Part shown: in pieces, positions 35,584-44,230 of the stretch
How the letters are laid out: each line of letters starts with the position of its first letter
How positions within the stretch are numbered: the first letter of the stretch is position 1
Program-made: the position numbers and the translations under genes
Source: Lutispora sp003527145
Lineage (GTDB): Bacteria; Bacillota; Clostridia; Lutisporales; Lutisporaceae
Length of the DNA stretch: 64,000 bases
NCBI GenBank assembly: GCA_029983695.1
Contig: JASBZB010000008.1
Coordinates: forward strand, 1-64,000
Direction of reading: 5' to 3'
The notes under the pieces: generated by a model
The model's database searches: none
Told to the model about the DNA's origin: nothing
What the model saw: the letters and a program-made list of their open reading frames with translations, nothing else

Positions 35584-35964
35584 ATGGAAGATAAAACATT
35601 TGATTTAATTGCCAAGATGTATTCGGAATTTAAGGATTTTAGAAAAGAGACCAATGAGAGATTTGAAGGAATAGACAAAAAGTTTGAAGGAATAGACAAG
35701 AGATTTGATAATCTAGAAGGACGGTTTGATAAACTTGAGGGTCAAGTAACAAGGCTGGAAGATTATACTTATCATAATGTAAAAATTTTGCACGACGGGC
35801 TAAAATCAGTAAATGAAAAACTTGAAGTAATGGATAATAAACTGGATAATATTTCTGCTAAAGTTGAAGTGCATGATTTGGAGATAAAGGCATTAAAATC
35901 AAGGGATAATGTTAAAGCTTTCCCAAAGGTTAACAAGGGCAGGAAAAATAATTTTGAGTTGTGA
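35584..35964 (+). CDS. Small coiled-coil protein
   Basis: 126 residues, MEDKTFDLIAKMYSEFKDF followed by heptad-like repeats KKFEGIDKRFDNLEGRFDKL, long coiled coil to about residue 105 and a basic tail. It belongs with the proteins at 21398 and 56402 and with the coiled coil inside the protein at 40612. Similar repeats occur in phage and element proteins of unknown function. It precedes the Fic gene with only a 13-base gap. Confidence 0.6.
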   Translation: MEDKTFDLIAKMYSEFKDFRKETNERFEGIDKKFEGIDKRFDNLEGRFDKLEGQVTRLEDYTYHNVKILHDGLKSVNEKLEVMDNKLDNISAKVEVHDLEIKALKSRDNVKAFPKVNKGRKNNFEL

Positions 35965-35977
35965 TGAGGATATGGAT

Positions 35978-36811
35978 ATGATAGAAAATAATTATAATAG
36001 AATTGATTATCTCAAAGGGCTGTTGGATAATAGGAGGCCTTTGGATAAAGTTCTTGTGGATAAGCTAAAAGAATATTATAAAGTAGAAATAGTATATAAT
36101 TCAAATGCCATTGAGGGAAACACCTTGACTAAATTTGAAACCAAAATGGTAATAGAGCAAGGTTTGACTATAGGTGAAAAAGGATTAAAAAACTATTTAG
36201 AGGCTGTTAACTTGTCTGAAGCTATGGACTTTATTGAAGACTTAGTTAATAGCAGAGAGCCATTATCGGAGAGAATTCTAAAAGAGGTTCATTATATAGT
36301 TTTAAAGGAAACAGTTAAATATGGCAATCAATATGCTGGAACATACCGCAGTTTGCCTGTAGAGATATCGGGCAGTGAGTTCAAACCTCCCCAACCCTAT
36401 TTGATACAACCACGAATGGGGGAATTATTCAATTGGTATAATGAGAATAAAGATAAGTTGCATCCTGTAGAAATAGCCGCTTTATTCCATTTTAAGCTTG
36501 TTACAATTCATCCTTTTATTGATGGAAATGGTAGAACAGCAAGATTGATGATGAATTTTATTTTGATGCAAAATGGATATCCTCCTGCTATAGTAAAGGC
36601 AGACGATAAAGACAAAGCTGCTTATTATAAAACATTAGAAAAAGGCCAAGTAACAGGAGACACTAAACCGTTTATTCAATTTATTAGTAATTGTGTAGAA
36701 AAAACTTTAGAGGGCTACTTGGAACGCATAGGCGTTATTTATGATAAAAATAAAAGCTCAGCACAGCAATTAAAGATTAATAGGAGCAGGGATAATGATC
36801 GGCAGATTTAA
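35978..36811 (+). CDS. Fic family AMP-transferase-like protein, intact motif
   Basis: 277 residues. The complete active-site motif HPFIDGNGRTAR is near residue 178, followed by LMMNFILMQNGYPPAIV. The autoinhibitory motif S-x3-E-G is present in SNAIEGNTLT near residue 40 (class II layout). Such enzymes transfer AMP from ATP to target proteins and are normally held off by the inhibitory Glu. I place the start at ATG 35978, nine bases after GAGG. It is directly followed by a second, diverged Fic gene. Confidence 0.85.
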   Translation: MIENNYNRIDYLKGLLDNRRPLDKVLVDKLKEYYKVEIVYNSNAIEGNTLTKFETKMVIEQGLTIGEKGLKNYLEAVNLSEAMDFIEDLVNSREPLSERILKEVHYIVLKETVKYGNQYAGTYRSLPVEISGSEFKPPQPYLIQPRMGELFNWYNENKDKLHPVEIAALFHFKLVTIHPFIDGNGRTARLMMNFILMQNGYPPAIVKADDKDKAAYYKTLEKGQVTGDTKPFIQFISNCVEKTLEGYLERIGVIYDKNKSSAQQLKINRSRDNDRQI

Positions 36812-36822
36812 GAGGAGGTATA

Positions 36823-37521
36823 ATGATGGATGATAAATATAATCTGTCATTGAAAGAAAATATATTTTTAGCTAAGAAGGTTTTAGTTAGCAGCATATAC
36901 CACAGTGCAAGGCTTGAGGGCTGTAATATTACATTTCCTGATACTCAGACCATACTAAACGGTGTCAGTGTTGGAAATCTAAAGATGCAAGACGTTGAGG
37001 TAGTGTTGAATCTTAGGGATGCCTGGAGATATGTTTTGAGTAATATTGAAAAGCCTTTAGATTTAAGCTATATTTGTAAAATCAATTCCTTTGTATCAAG
37101 AAATGAGAGTCTCGATTGGGGTGTATTGAGATACGGCAGTGTTGGCATATCTGGAACTTCATATAGGCCTGATATACCTAAAACAGATGAAGTAACAATC
37201 AAAATTCATTCAATATTGACCTCGAATAAAACTATAACTGGAAAAGCCATAGAGTTATTCCTATGGAGCTGCAGAAGTCAATTATTCTGGGATGGAAATA
37301 AGAGAACAAGTATAATAAGTGCTAATAAGCTCCTTATATCGGAAGGCAAAGGCATATTAATGATAGAAGATAAGGATTTGAAAGAATTTAATAGAAGGCT
37401 TACTGAGTTCTATGATACTAATGATTATTCAAAGATTGACAGCTTTATATACGATAAATGTATTCATGGAATGAATATAGATATAGAATTAAAAAAAAAG
37501 TACCAGGAATTAAAAGAATAA
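36823..37521 (+). CDS. Diverged Fic-like protein (His of the active site replaced)
   Basis: 232 residues. The Fic motif reads SQLFWDGNKRTSI near residue 153, so the catalytic His of HxFxxGN(G/K)R is a Gln although GNKRT remains as in Doc-type proteins. The inhibitory-type motif SARLEGCNI near residue 28 and a DWGVLRYGSVGISGTSYRP flap (Fic flap, RxxxVxIxG) are preserved. It may be inactive as an AMP transferase, bind nucleotide, or use other chemistry. It starts 11 bases after the intact Fic gene (AGAGGAGGTATA upstream), suggesting one transcript. Confidence 0.78.
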   Translation: MMDDKYNLSLKENIFLAKKVLVSSIYHSARLEGCNITFPDTQTILNGVSVGNLKMQDVEVVLNLRDAWRYVLSNIEKPLDLSYICKINSFVSRNESLDWGVLRYGSVGISGTSYRPDIPKTDEVTIKIHSILTSNKTITGKAIELFLWSCRSQLFWDGNKRTSIISANKLLISEGKGILMIEDKDLKEFNRRLTEFYDTNDYSKIDSFIYDKCIHGMNIDIELKKKYQELKE

Positions 37522-37544
37522 AGAAAAATGACATTGAGCTATAG

Positions 37545-37575
37545 GAGCAGCCGAATATGGCAGCTCTTTTTCTTT
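37545..37575 (+). terminator. Terminator after the Fic pair
   Basis: GAGC-A-GCC / GGC-A-GCTC stem with an internal mismatch, then TTTTTCTTTT. Confidence 0.8.
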
Positions 37576-37654
37576 TGCCTCTGTGCAGCTTCAAATTTTT
37601 TTATCAGCCCGTCGTGATGCTGACCCCATAGGCATACTGTAATTTTCTTTGCAA

Positions 37655-37800
37655 GCATCGACAGTATCATGTAAATGAATGCACTCCCATGGGAATGCAC
37701 TCATTTAATGATACCGTCAGCTTGTTAGGGTAAACCCTAAGACCCTTCTTAGGGGCAGGCCCCTAAAACCCTTTCGCGCTGAAAAAAAGAAAAACAATGG
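37655..37800. promoter_or_regulatory. Candidate oriT upstream of the mobilisation genes
   Basis: A 46-bp imperfect palindrome centred on CCCATGGG (about 37662-37708) has symmetric G-T differences, with GAATGCACTC occurring twice. It is followed by alternating hairpin halves: TTAGGG (37725-37730), CCCTAA (37735-37740), TTAGGGGC (37749-37756) and GCCCCTAA (37759-37766), then CCCTTTCGCGCTGAAA. No gene fits, and a MobC-like gene and relaxase follow. Inverted repeats next to a nick site are the normal layout of an oriT; the nick site itself is not identified. Confidence 0.55.
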
Positions 37801-37813
37801 AAGGAGGTAGTGA

Positions 37814-38497
37814 ATGGCAAAGTCACTGGGAAACATATCATACAACGAAATAGTGAAAAACAGGGATAAGGTTGTAAGAAGAGAAGGAATAAGCAGAGAG
37901 ATATTTAACAAACTAGTATTCAAGATGGACATATGCGGATTTGAAAATGATGATGGAAGTGTCACAGCATATTTTAACTCTGATGATATTTCTAAATTTG
38001 ATTCAGTAGCAAATGACTTGAATAGTCATTTTGATTTTAAAAAAATTGATGAGATTATTGGTAGGTTGAATAGCTTGGACGGCAGATTGACGCAGATATA
38101 TGATATAACTTTAAAGAGCCAATCAGAAAGGGGATGGGAGGAAGGTATAAAGATAATAAATGAAAGGCTTGATTCTATGGCGGAGTATATATCGGAATAC
38201 TGCAGCATCATAAATGAGATTAAAAATAGTATCAGCAACAATCGTCCCAGCACTGGAAAAGCAATTGTTGAAGCTCATGATTGCGGAGGCCATATGGATG
38301 AATTGATCAATAGATTCAACGAACTTCATGGCGACATGATAAGAAATATTGCATATCTTCGCAGTGATTTAAAAATTAAAAGGAAAAGGTCTTTTTCCAA
38401 AAAGAAAGAGGCTTTTTTTATTTACCTTTTTGGGGCATTATCGGCTGCAGCTATATTGATCATATTCAAAAAATTTATATCGGGGTGGTTTTTATGA
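37814..38497 (+). CDS. Membrane-anchored protein of the mobilisation operon, unknown
   Basis: 227 residues. The N-terminal 60 residues are basic and may bind DNA (NISYNEIVKNRDKVVRREG), the middle is coiled coil and the C-terminus is a single membrane helix (FFIYLFGALSAAAILIIF). Its position immediately after the candidate oriT and overlapping the MobC-like gene by four bases suggests it helps assemble the relaxosome at the membrane. Start has GGAAGGAGGTAGTGA. No family recognised. Confidence 0.6.
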   Translation: MAKSLGNISYNEIVKNRDKVVRREGISREIFNKLVFKMDICGFENDDGSVTAYFNSDDISKFDSVANDLNSHFDFKKIDEIIGRLNSLDGRLTQIYDITLKSQSERGWEEGIKIINERLDSMAEYISEYCSIINEIKNSISNNRPSTGKAIVEAHDCGGHMDELINRFNELHGDMIRNIAYLRSDLKIKRKRSFSKKKEAFFIYLFGALSAAAILIIFKKFISGWFL

Positions 38498-38970
38498 GAC
38501 ATATTTCAATAAGGCTGACTGATGAGGAGTTTGAAATATTAGAGAATAATCTAAATGGCATACCTAAGCAAATATATTGCAAGAAGAAGATTCTTTGTGA
38601 GCCTATAGATGAACCGGATTTTGAAAATAATATGGCTTTGGATGATGAGGAGCCGGATTTTTATTTCAATGTGCAATTTAAGCTTTCGCCAAAAGAAAGG
38701 GGTATGATAGATAGGCTGAAGGGGGATATGACGCTGCAGGAGTTTTGCAGATACGCGGTATTGAATAAAAAGATCATAAGCTTGGATGAATTGAAGGAAA
38801 TAAAATATCACATATCTAAAATTGGGAATAACATAAATCAAATAGCAAGGGTGGGTAATCAGATGGGTGTTATAGATAAAACTGCTACTGATAGTATCAT
38901 AGAAGTATTTATTCAATTAACAAAAAGAATTGAAGAAATAGCTGACACAATCAAGGAAAGGCTTGATTGA
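38494..38970 (+). CDS. MobC-like relaxosome accessory protein
   Basis: 158 residues. The C-terminal half has the MobC signature ISKIGNNINQIARVGNQMG. It opens with MRHISIRLTDEEFEILENNL, a ribbon-helix-helix-like start. Such proteins bind oriT and help the relaxase open the strands. The ATG at 38494 overlaps the previous stop, with GGGGTGG upstream. It ends two bases before the relaxase start codon. Confidence 0.82.
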   Translation: MRHISIRLTDEEFEILENNLNGIPKQIYCKKKILCEPIDEPDFENNMALDDEEPDFYFNVQFKLSPKERGMIDRLKGDMTLQEFCRYAVLNKKIISLDELKEIKYHISKIGNNINQIARVGNQMGVIDKTATDSIIEVFIQLTKRIEEIADTIKERLD

Positions 38971-38971
38971 T

Positions 38972-40603
38972 ATGCCTTATATTAAACATATCCCAATTCA
39001 TCCGGGCACCCACTTGAAAAATACTTTGAAGTATATAAATGATTCTGATAAAGCTGCTTTAACAGCCGGTATAAACTGCCCGGAAAATATAGATGCCTCC
39101 ATCAGCATATTTAAAATGTTTGATGATTTAAACTCAGAGGAAAACAAAAAGAAGAATGCCAGAATAGCCCATCACTATGTGCAGTCTTTTGAAATAGGGA
39201 AAGTTTCTTCAAAAGAGGCCCATGATATAGGCGTAGAGCTTACCAAAATTATCGCCCCGGGGTATATGTGTCATGTGGCAACCCATGCAGACAAGGACCA
39301 CATTCATAATCATATTTTCATATTCTCAGTTCATCCTGAGACAGGGTATAGATATAGGCATAACGATGATCAATATAAATTTGTTCAGGAACAGAGCGAC
39401 GCAATATGCATAGAAAGGGGAATAAGAGTTATAGAAAATCCAAAGAAAAGAAGCCTTTCTACAGGAGAATACAGGGCTATGGAAAGAGGGGGGAGTTGGA
39501 AGGATAAAGTGGTCTGGGACATAGATGATGCAATAAATAGTGCGGCTGCTGATTCATCGGGAAAGGAGGGCTTCATAAACTATCTTGAAGCTAAAGGCTA
39601 TATAGTCAAATACCAGAACAAGAATATATCCATAGAACTGCCCGGGAATAAAGCCCTTAGAGTTGATACTTTAGCAAGAACTTATGGTACAAGGTATACG
39701 AAAGAAAATATAGAGAGGAGGCTTAATGAAGATATAATCGAAATCAGGCCTGATGATATGAATGCTGGAGCTGCAGCCAAATTGCCCAGTCACATGAAAC
39801 GGGGTGATACAGAGCGATTTAACGAGTACGACAGATATAAGGATTGGTGTGTTAGAAAGAATAATGAGATTTTTATGGAGGCCAAGAAAAGAAGCCCTCC
39901 AAACCTAGATATTTATAAAGTTAATGATGGAGCCCGGAAGGACATAAGAAGTTATAATCAAGGCAGCAAGGGTTACTCGTACAATCTCGGGCCTGAAGTC
40001 CAAAGCAAAGAAGAGAGAAAAAAAGGCGGCGAAGAGAAGAAAATAAGGAGCTTTAGGGATAAGCTGGCCTGGGACATAGATGATGCTATAAAGAGTGCAG
40101 CTGCTAATTCATCCGGGAGGGAGGGCTTCATAAGCTATCTCAGAGCTCAGGGCTATATAGTCAAATACCAGAACAAGAATATATCCATACAAATACCCGG
40201 AAGGAAAGCTATACGTGTAGATAACCTTGCTAAAACCCATGGAAACCAATATACGAAGGGAAATATAGAAAGGAGGCTTGAAGGTCAATACCAAGATACT
40301 TTTGGCAAATCGTCAAAACTGCCTTATGGATCTAATAAAGAAGAGCATGAAGAAGGTGAAATAGGAACAAATAGGGCATACTCACGCAGGTGGATAAATC
40401 TGTTTGGAGGCGTTAAATCAACACATAGGAATAAATATGGCAAAACTAAGGATGAACGAGAGATTGAGAAAGAAATGGAGGATATAGGCAGAGCTATAGG
40501 GCGCATGCTTAGAGGAAAAAGGCTCAAGACTAAACCTATAAAAGGTACCTGGACTATGAATGGGACCATTAATAAGGCAAAGAAGAGAGAAAAAGAAAGG
40601 TGA
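38972..40603 (+). CDS. MobP-type relaxase with duplicated C-terminal domain
   Basis: 543 residues. The relaxase domain shows RIAHHYVQSF (about residue 55-65, with HxxQSF) and the metal-binding histidine triad in THADKDHIHNHIFIFSVHP. It nicks oriT and pilots the transferred strand. The C-terminal half contains two copies of a domain of about 78 residues: WDIDDAINSAAADSSGKEGF and WDIDDAIKSAAANSSGREGF, both followed by NYL/SYL, GYIVKYQNKNISI and ENIERRL-type endings. Start at 38972 follows GGAAAGG. Catalytic Tyr is probably the Tyr in the first 25 residues (LKYINDSD). Confidence 0.85.
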   Translation: MPYIKHIPIHPGTHLKNTLKYINDSDKAALTAGINCPENIDASISIFKMFDDLNSEENKKKNARIAHHYVQSFEIGKVSSKEAHDIGVELTKIIAPGYMCHVATHADKDHIHNHIFIFSVHPETGYRYRHNDDQYKFVQEQSDAICIERGIRVIENPKKRSLSTGEYRAMERGGSWKDKVVWDIDDAINSAAADSSGKEGFINYLEAKGYIVKYQNKNISIELPGNKALRVDTLARTYGTRYTKENIERRLNEDIIEIRPDDMNAGAAAKLPSHMKRGDTERFNEYDRYKDWCVRKNNEIFMEAKKRSPPNLDIYKVNDGARKDIRSYNQGSKGYSYNLGPEVQSKEERKKGGEEKKIRSFRDKLAWDIDDAIKSAAANSSGREGFISYLRAQGYIVKYQNKNISIQIPGRKAIRVDNLAKTHGNQYTKGNIERRLEGQYQDTFGKSSKLPYGSNKEEHEEGEIGTNRAYSRRWINLFGGVKSTHRNKYGKTKDEREIEKEMEDIGRAIGRMLRGKRLKTKPIKGTWTMNGTINKAKKREKER

Positions 40604-40611
40604 GTGTAAAT

Positions 40612-42006
40612 ATGAGTGAAGCTATTATTAAAGATGATGTTCATAAAGGTATGGATGAATTCGATGAACTGGTCGGTGATGTCCATAAGCATTTGGGAGA
40701 CAGGCTGGGGAAGATACAGAAGAGGCTAAATACAATTGAGGAGATGCTATCAGAAGTACAGCAAGGCGATAGGGGCAAGGTGAAAGGTTTTGGAAAGGCT
40801 AAGAAGATTACAAAGGGAGCTATGGCTGCTGCAGCAAAAACCGCTGTTGACGTTGAACTCCTGGCTTCTCAGGAAGAGGCTGCCGGAGATATTAAATTTG
40901 ACGGCCTGGGCTTGCTTGACCGGATAAAAAAAGGAGCTAAGTCCAAAGATGCAATAACTGAGGATGAAGGACAGAAAGTAGTAGAGATTGCAGCCAAAAT
41001 GAAGAATGAGTTTTCACGAAAGCTTGATGCCTTTGAGAAGAGAGTTGATGTCATAAATAACAGTATCAGCTCATATGAAAATACTGCAGGTAAAGAAAAA
41101 TCGAATCAACCTATAGCACAAAGTAAAACAGGGGCTGTAAATGATATGGATAAAGCTTATGCTCTTATAAGCGAGATGTATCAAGATCTAACCAAGCGAT
41201 TTGATAAACTTGAAAAGAAGTTGGACAAGATTGAAAAGAAGATTGAAAAGGAGATGCCGGGAATAAGCTTCGAGAGCAGCTCCAAGATAAAAAAATCCAT
41301 GATAGGAAAAGTAGTGGATGGCATTAAAGGGTTATTCAAAAATAATTTGAAGCAAGATCCACAGCCTACAGAGGAAGATTTACTTCATGAGATTGAAGCT
41401 CAAGCAAGAAAAAGAGCTGAAGAATTGGATACTGAGTTTAAAGGTGATGAGCCGAAGTCTTTTAAATCTGGGCGTGAAAGCTTCAAATTCGGAAAATTTG
41501 ATGCAAATGTTTTGTTTCCTGCAATTAAGAATCGTACAGATGATGAGTTCAGAGAAAACCATTATAGCAAGTATTCTGATCCTGATAAAGCCGACACTGA
41601 GTACGAAATGCAGAGCAAGAGAATCGAGAAGCTAAAAGAAAAAGGCTATATCGAAAAGGAAAATGACAAATATATAATCACTGATAGAGGCAAAGAGGCT
41701 GCCAGAGAAGTTAATAAAGAGTTTGAATTTACATCATATGATGCTAATGTGGTTTTTGGCTATGTTAATAAAAATGATGGACAGTTAAGTTTAGAAAAGC
41801 TAAAAGAGGGGTTAGAAAAAGATTACAAAACCAAGGAGGAGATAGACAAGCAGTATAAATACCTGCAAAAGAGAATAGAGAACAATTTAGATAAGGGGTA
41901 TTTAGCAAAAAACACTGAAGGGAACTATGTAATTACAGATAAAGGGAAGAGGGCCGCAACAAAAATAAAATTGAAGAAAAATAAGGAAAACAGTATTGCA
42001 CTTTAA
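40612..42006 (+). CDS. Coiled-coil protein with two winged-helix-like repeats
   Basis: 464 residues. The N-terminal half is coiled coil with KRFDKLEKKLDKIEKKIEKE. The C-terminal part has two related repeats of about 80 residues: FGKFDANVLFPAI to YIITDRGKEAAREV, and FTSYDANVVFGYV to YVITDKGKRAATKI. Each ends in a winged-helix-like GYxxKxxxxYxITDxGK motif. It may bind DNA and link the relaxosome to the coupling protein. Start 40612 follows AAGGTGAG. A hairpin terminator lies right after its stop. No named family. Confidence 0.6.
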   Translation: MSEAIIKDDVHKGMDEFDELVGDVHKHLGDRLGKIQKRLNTIEEMLSEVQQGDRGKVKGFGKAKKITKGAMAAAAKTAVDVELLASQEEAAGDIKFDGLGLLDRIKKGAKSKDAITEDEGQKVVEIAAKMKNEFSRKLDAFEKRVDVINNSISSYENTAGKEKSNQPIAQSKTGAVNDMDKAYALISEMYQDLTKRFDKLEKKLDKIEKKIEKEMPGISFESSSKIKKSMIGKVVDGIKGLFKNNLKQDPQPTEEDLLHEIEAQARKRAEELDTEFKGDEPKSFKSGRESFKFGKFDANVLFPAIKNRTDDEFRENHYSKYSDPDKADTEYEMQSKRIEKLKEKGYIEKENDKYIITDRGKEAAREVNKEFEFTSYDANVVFGYVNKNDGQLSLEKLKEGLEKDYKTKEEIDKQYKYLQKRIENNLDKGYLAKNTEGNYVITDKGKRAATKIKLKKNKENSIAL

Positions 42007-42032
42007 AGACCGGGATTAATGTCCGGTCTTTT
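42005..42032 (+). terminator. Hairpin between the coiled-coil gene and the coupling-protein gene
   Basis: Perfect 9-bp stem AAAGACCGG / CCGGTCTTT with TTTT. It overlaps the stop codon of the upstream gene and lies inside an otherwise continuous transfer operon. Confidence 0.7.
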
Positions 42033-42056
42033 ATGATGCAAGCAAAAGGAAAGAAG

Positions 42057-43874
42057 GTGGGGGTAATCGTTGATAATCAAAATGTAATGAAAACCAGGGG
42101 TAGAGGGCAGAGCAAAATTACGAGCATTTTAATAGTGCTTTTTTTTATTGCTGCCGATATTTATCTGGTTTCTTTATATTCATACTATTCCTGTATAAAT
42201 GTTGGACTAAGCTTTATCGATATCTTTATAAAAATGGCAGATTTGAAAAGCCCATATGTAATATTAGAGGTTGTCAGGAATCCTCAAATGCTTAGGGCGT
42301 TTTTTATGACCCAGCTATTTGCTATACCATTTTGCTACATTCTATATATTTTAATTTTCTTAGATAAAAAAAAGGATCTATCATATCAAGGCATGGAGCA
42401 AGGATCAGCAGGCTGGGCAAAGGAAAAGGACAGGAAAAACTTCAGTAGCTTTGATGATTCGATAATTGTACAAAAAGATTTATATATTGATCCAATGGAT
42501 AGAAGGCTTAACTTGAACAGGCTCATAGTTGGAGGTCCTGGCAGCGGCAAGTCCAGATTTGAGATCAAGCCTAATGTCATGCAGATGAATTCCAGCTATA
42601 TAATAACGGACCCCAAGGGAGAGATATATAGGGATACAGCCTATATGCTTGAACAAAACGGCTATAAAGTAAGAGTTCTCAACTTGGTAGAGCCTAAGTA
42701 TTCAAACTGCTATAACCCATTTGCTTATATAAATGATGAGAAGGATGTATTAATTCTTTGCGATACCATAATAAAAAATACTTCGGATAAGGGGACAAAT
42801 AAGGGGGATGAATTCTGGATACAGTCCCAGAAGGCCTTGCTGCAGGCAATCCTCTTTTACCTGATGACATTAAAAAAGGAATACCGGCATATGCATAATG
42901 TCCTCCGCATTGTTTCATCAGCACAGGTCATAGATGAGGATTATGAATATGAGGAAGATGCAAGAGATCCTCTGGCAGATATCTTTGAAGGTTTGAGATC
43001 TGATATAAGAGAGGATATGGCTGCCGGCAGGGAAGTAAACAATTTCAAGAATCTTGCAGTGATGAACTATGACGTATTCAAGCTGGCCGCAGGCAAGACG
43101 GCCAAAAGTATTCTGGTCTCCCTGGCAGTTAGATTAAGCATTTGGTCTGTGGATGATATAGCAAAGCTTATGGCAATTGATGAGATGAATATTTCCATGG
43201 CCGGCTATGAAAAGACGGCCATATTTGTTATTCTACCTGACAGCTTTAGTACTTTCAATGTTATTGCATCCATGTTCTATAGCCAGGTATTTGCGACATT
43301 ATACTATGAAGCGGACTTTAAATGTGGGGGTCCTCTGCCCTTATTAGTGCAATGCTTGCTTGATGAATTTGCAAACATAGGCCAAATACCGGATTTTGAA
43401 AAATATATAGCAACTATGAGAAGCAGAAATATTTCTGCTGTGCCTGTTATTCAGGCCCTGGCCCAATTAAAGCACCTTTATAAAGAGACATGGGAAACAA
43501 TACTGGGTTGCTGTGATGCTCTACATTTTCTTGGGACTACGGATCAGGAAACACTCAAATATGTTTCTGACAAATTGGGAAAGGCAACTATAAAGCAGTA
43601 TGAAAGAAGCAGGAGCAGGGGGGCAAGAAACAGCAGATCCGCCAGCGATTCTGAACGCTCTGTTCAAAGAAGCCTGATGAATCCTGATGAATTATTCAAA
43701 ATGCCTAAAGAAGACAGCATAGTTTTTATAAAAGGCTATTCGCCTTTTTATGGCCGCAAGTTTGATATTACAAAACATCCCCAGTATAAACATGTAGATA
43801 ATTGCCCTGTAGATATCAGGGAAAGGCTTAATAATCGAGATGTAAAATACAAAATCATAGAAATTGGAGGTTAA
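42057..43874 (+). CDS. VirD4/TraG-type coupling ATPase
   Basis: About 605 residues with two N-terminal membrane segments, Walker A GGPGSGKSRFEIKPNV near residue 160, the family block DPKGEIYRDTAYMLE, and Walker B in LLDEFANIGQIPDFEKYIAT near residue 440. It recruits the relaxase-DNA complex to the secretion channel. The frame opens at ATG 42033, inside the terminator hairpin; GTG 42057 with AAAGGA six bases upstream is the better start. A large region of AAA and all-alpha domains matches family length. Confidence 0.92.
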   Translation: MGVIVDNQNVMKTRGRGQSKITSILIVLFFIAADIYLVSLYSYYSCINVGLSFIDIFIKMADLKSPYVILEVVRNPQMLRAFFMTQLFAIPFCYILYILIFLDKKKDLSYQGMEQGSAGWAKEKDRKNFSSFDDSIIVQKDLYIDPMDRRLNLNRLIVGGPGSGKSRFEIKPNVMQMNSSYIITDPKGEIYRDTAYMLEQNGYKVRVLNLVEPKYSNCYNPFAYINDEKDVLILCDTIIKNTSDKGTNKGDEFWIQSQKALLQAILFYLMTLKKEYRHMHNVLRIVSSAQVIDEDYEYEEDARDPLADIFEGLRSDIREDMAAGREVNNFKNLAVMNYDVFKLAAGKTAKSILVSLAVRLSIWSVDDIAKLMAIDEMNISMAGYEKTAIFVILPDSFSTFNVIASMFYSQVFATLYYEADFKCGGPLPLLVQCLLDEFANIGQIPDFEKYIATMRSRNISAVPVIQALAQLKHLYKETWETILGCCDALHFLGTTDQETLKYVSDKLGKATIKQYERSRSRGARNSRSASDSERSVQRSLMNPDELFKMPKEDSIVFIKGYSPFYGRKFDITKHPQYKHVDNCPVDIRERLNNRDVKYKIIEIGG

Positions 43875-43878
43875 TTAT

Positions 43879-44217
43879 ATGAAAAATATAGCGAGAAGTA
43901 TGGCAAATAAAACTTCAAGCAAGCTTGCTAAGGTATTTGCAAGTCTCTTTGTATTAAACAGTGGTGTAACAGGAATGATTTATGCAGCGCCTACAGGAGG
44001 ACTGAGCTCCGATGCAGATACCAAATTTAATTTAATCATAAATACTATAGCCAGCTATGGATTTAAATTCGGGTTACTTATTATTTTTTATGGGGCAATC
44101 CAAATTGGACTGGCATTTAAAAATGACAATCCTGATGGCAAAGTCCAGGGTGGAAGAACTGCCATAGCTGGCCTTATAGTAGCAGCGGTCTCCGCCGGGG
44201 CGAATCAATTCTTTTAG
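43879..44217 (+). CDS. VirB2-like small membrane protein
   Basis: 112 residues with an N-terminal signal-like segment ending near YAAP and two further hydrophobic helices (GFKFGLLIIFYGAIQIGLAF and AIAGLIVAAVSAGANQFF). This is the size and topology of VirB2/TrbC-type pilin or Maff2-type element proteins. Start follows TTGGAGGTTAATT. It is located between the coupling protein and the VirB6-like gene, as expected in Gram-positive conjugation operons. Confidence 0.65.
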   Translation: MKNIARSMANKTSSKLAKVFASLFVLNSGVTGMIYAAPTGGLSSDADTKFNLIINTIASYGFKFGLLIIFYGAIQIGLAFKNDNPDGKVQGGRTAIAGLIVAAVSAGANQFF

Positions 44218-44230
44218 GGAGCTGAAAAGA

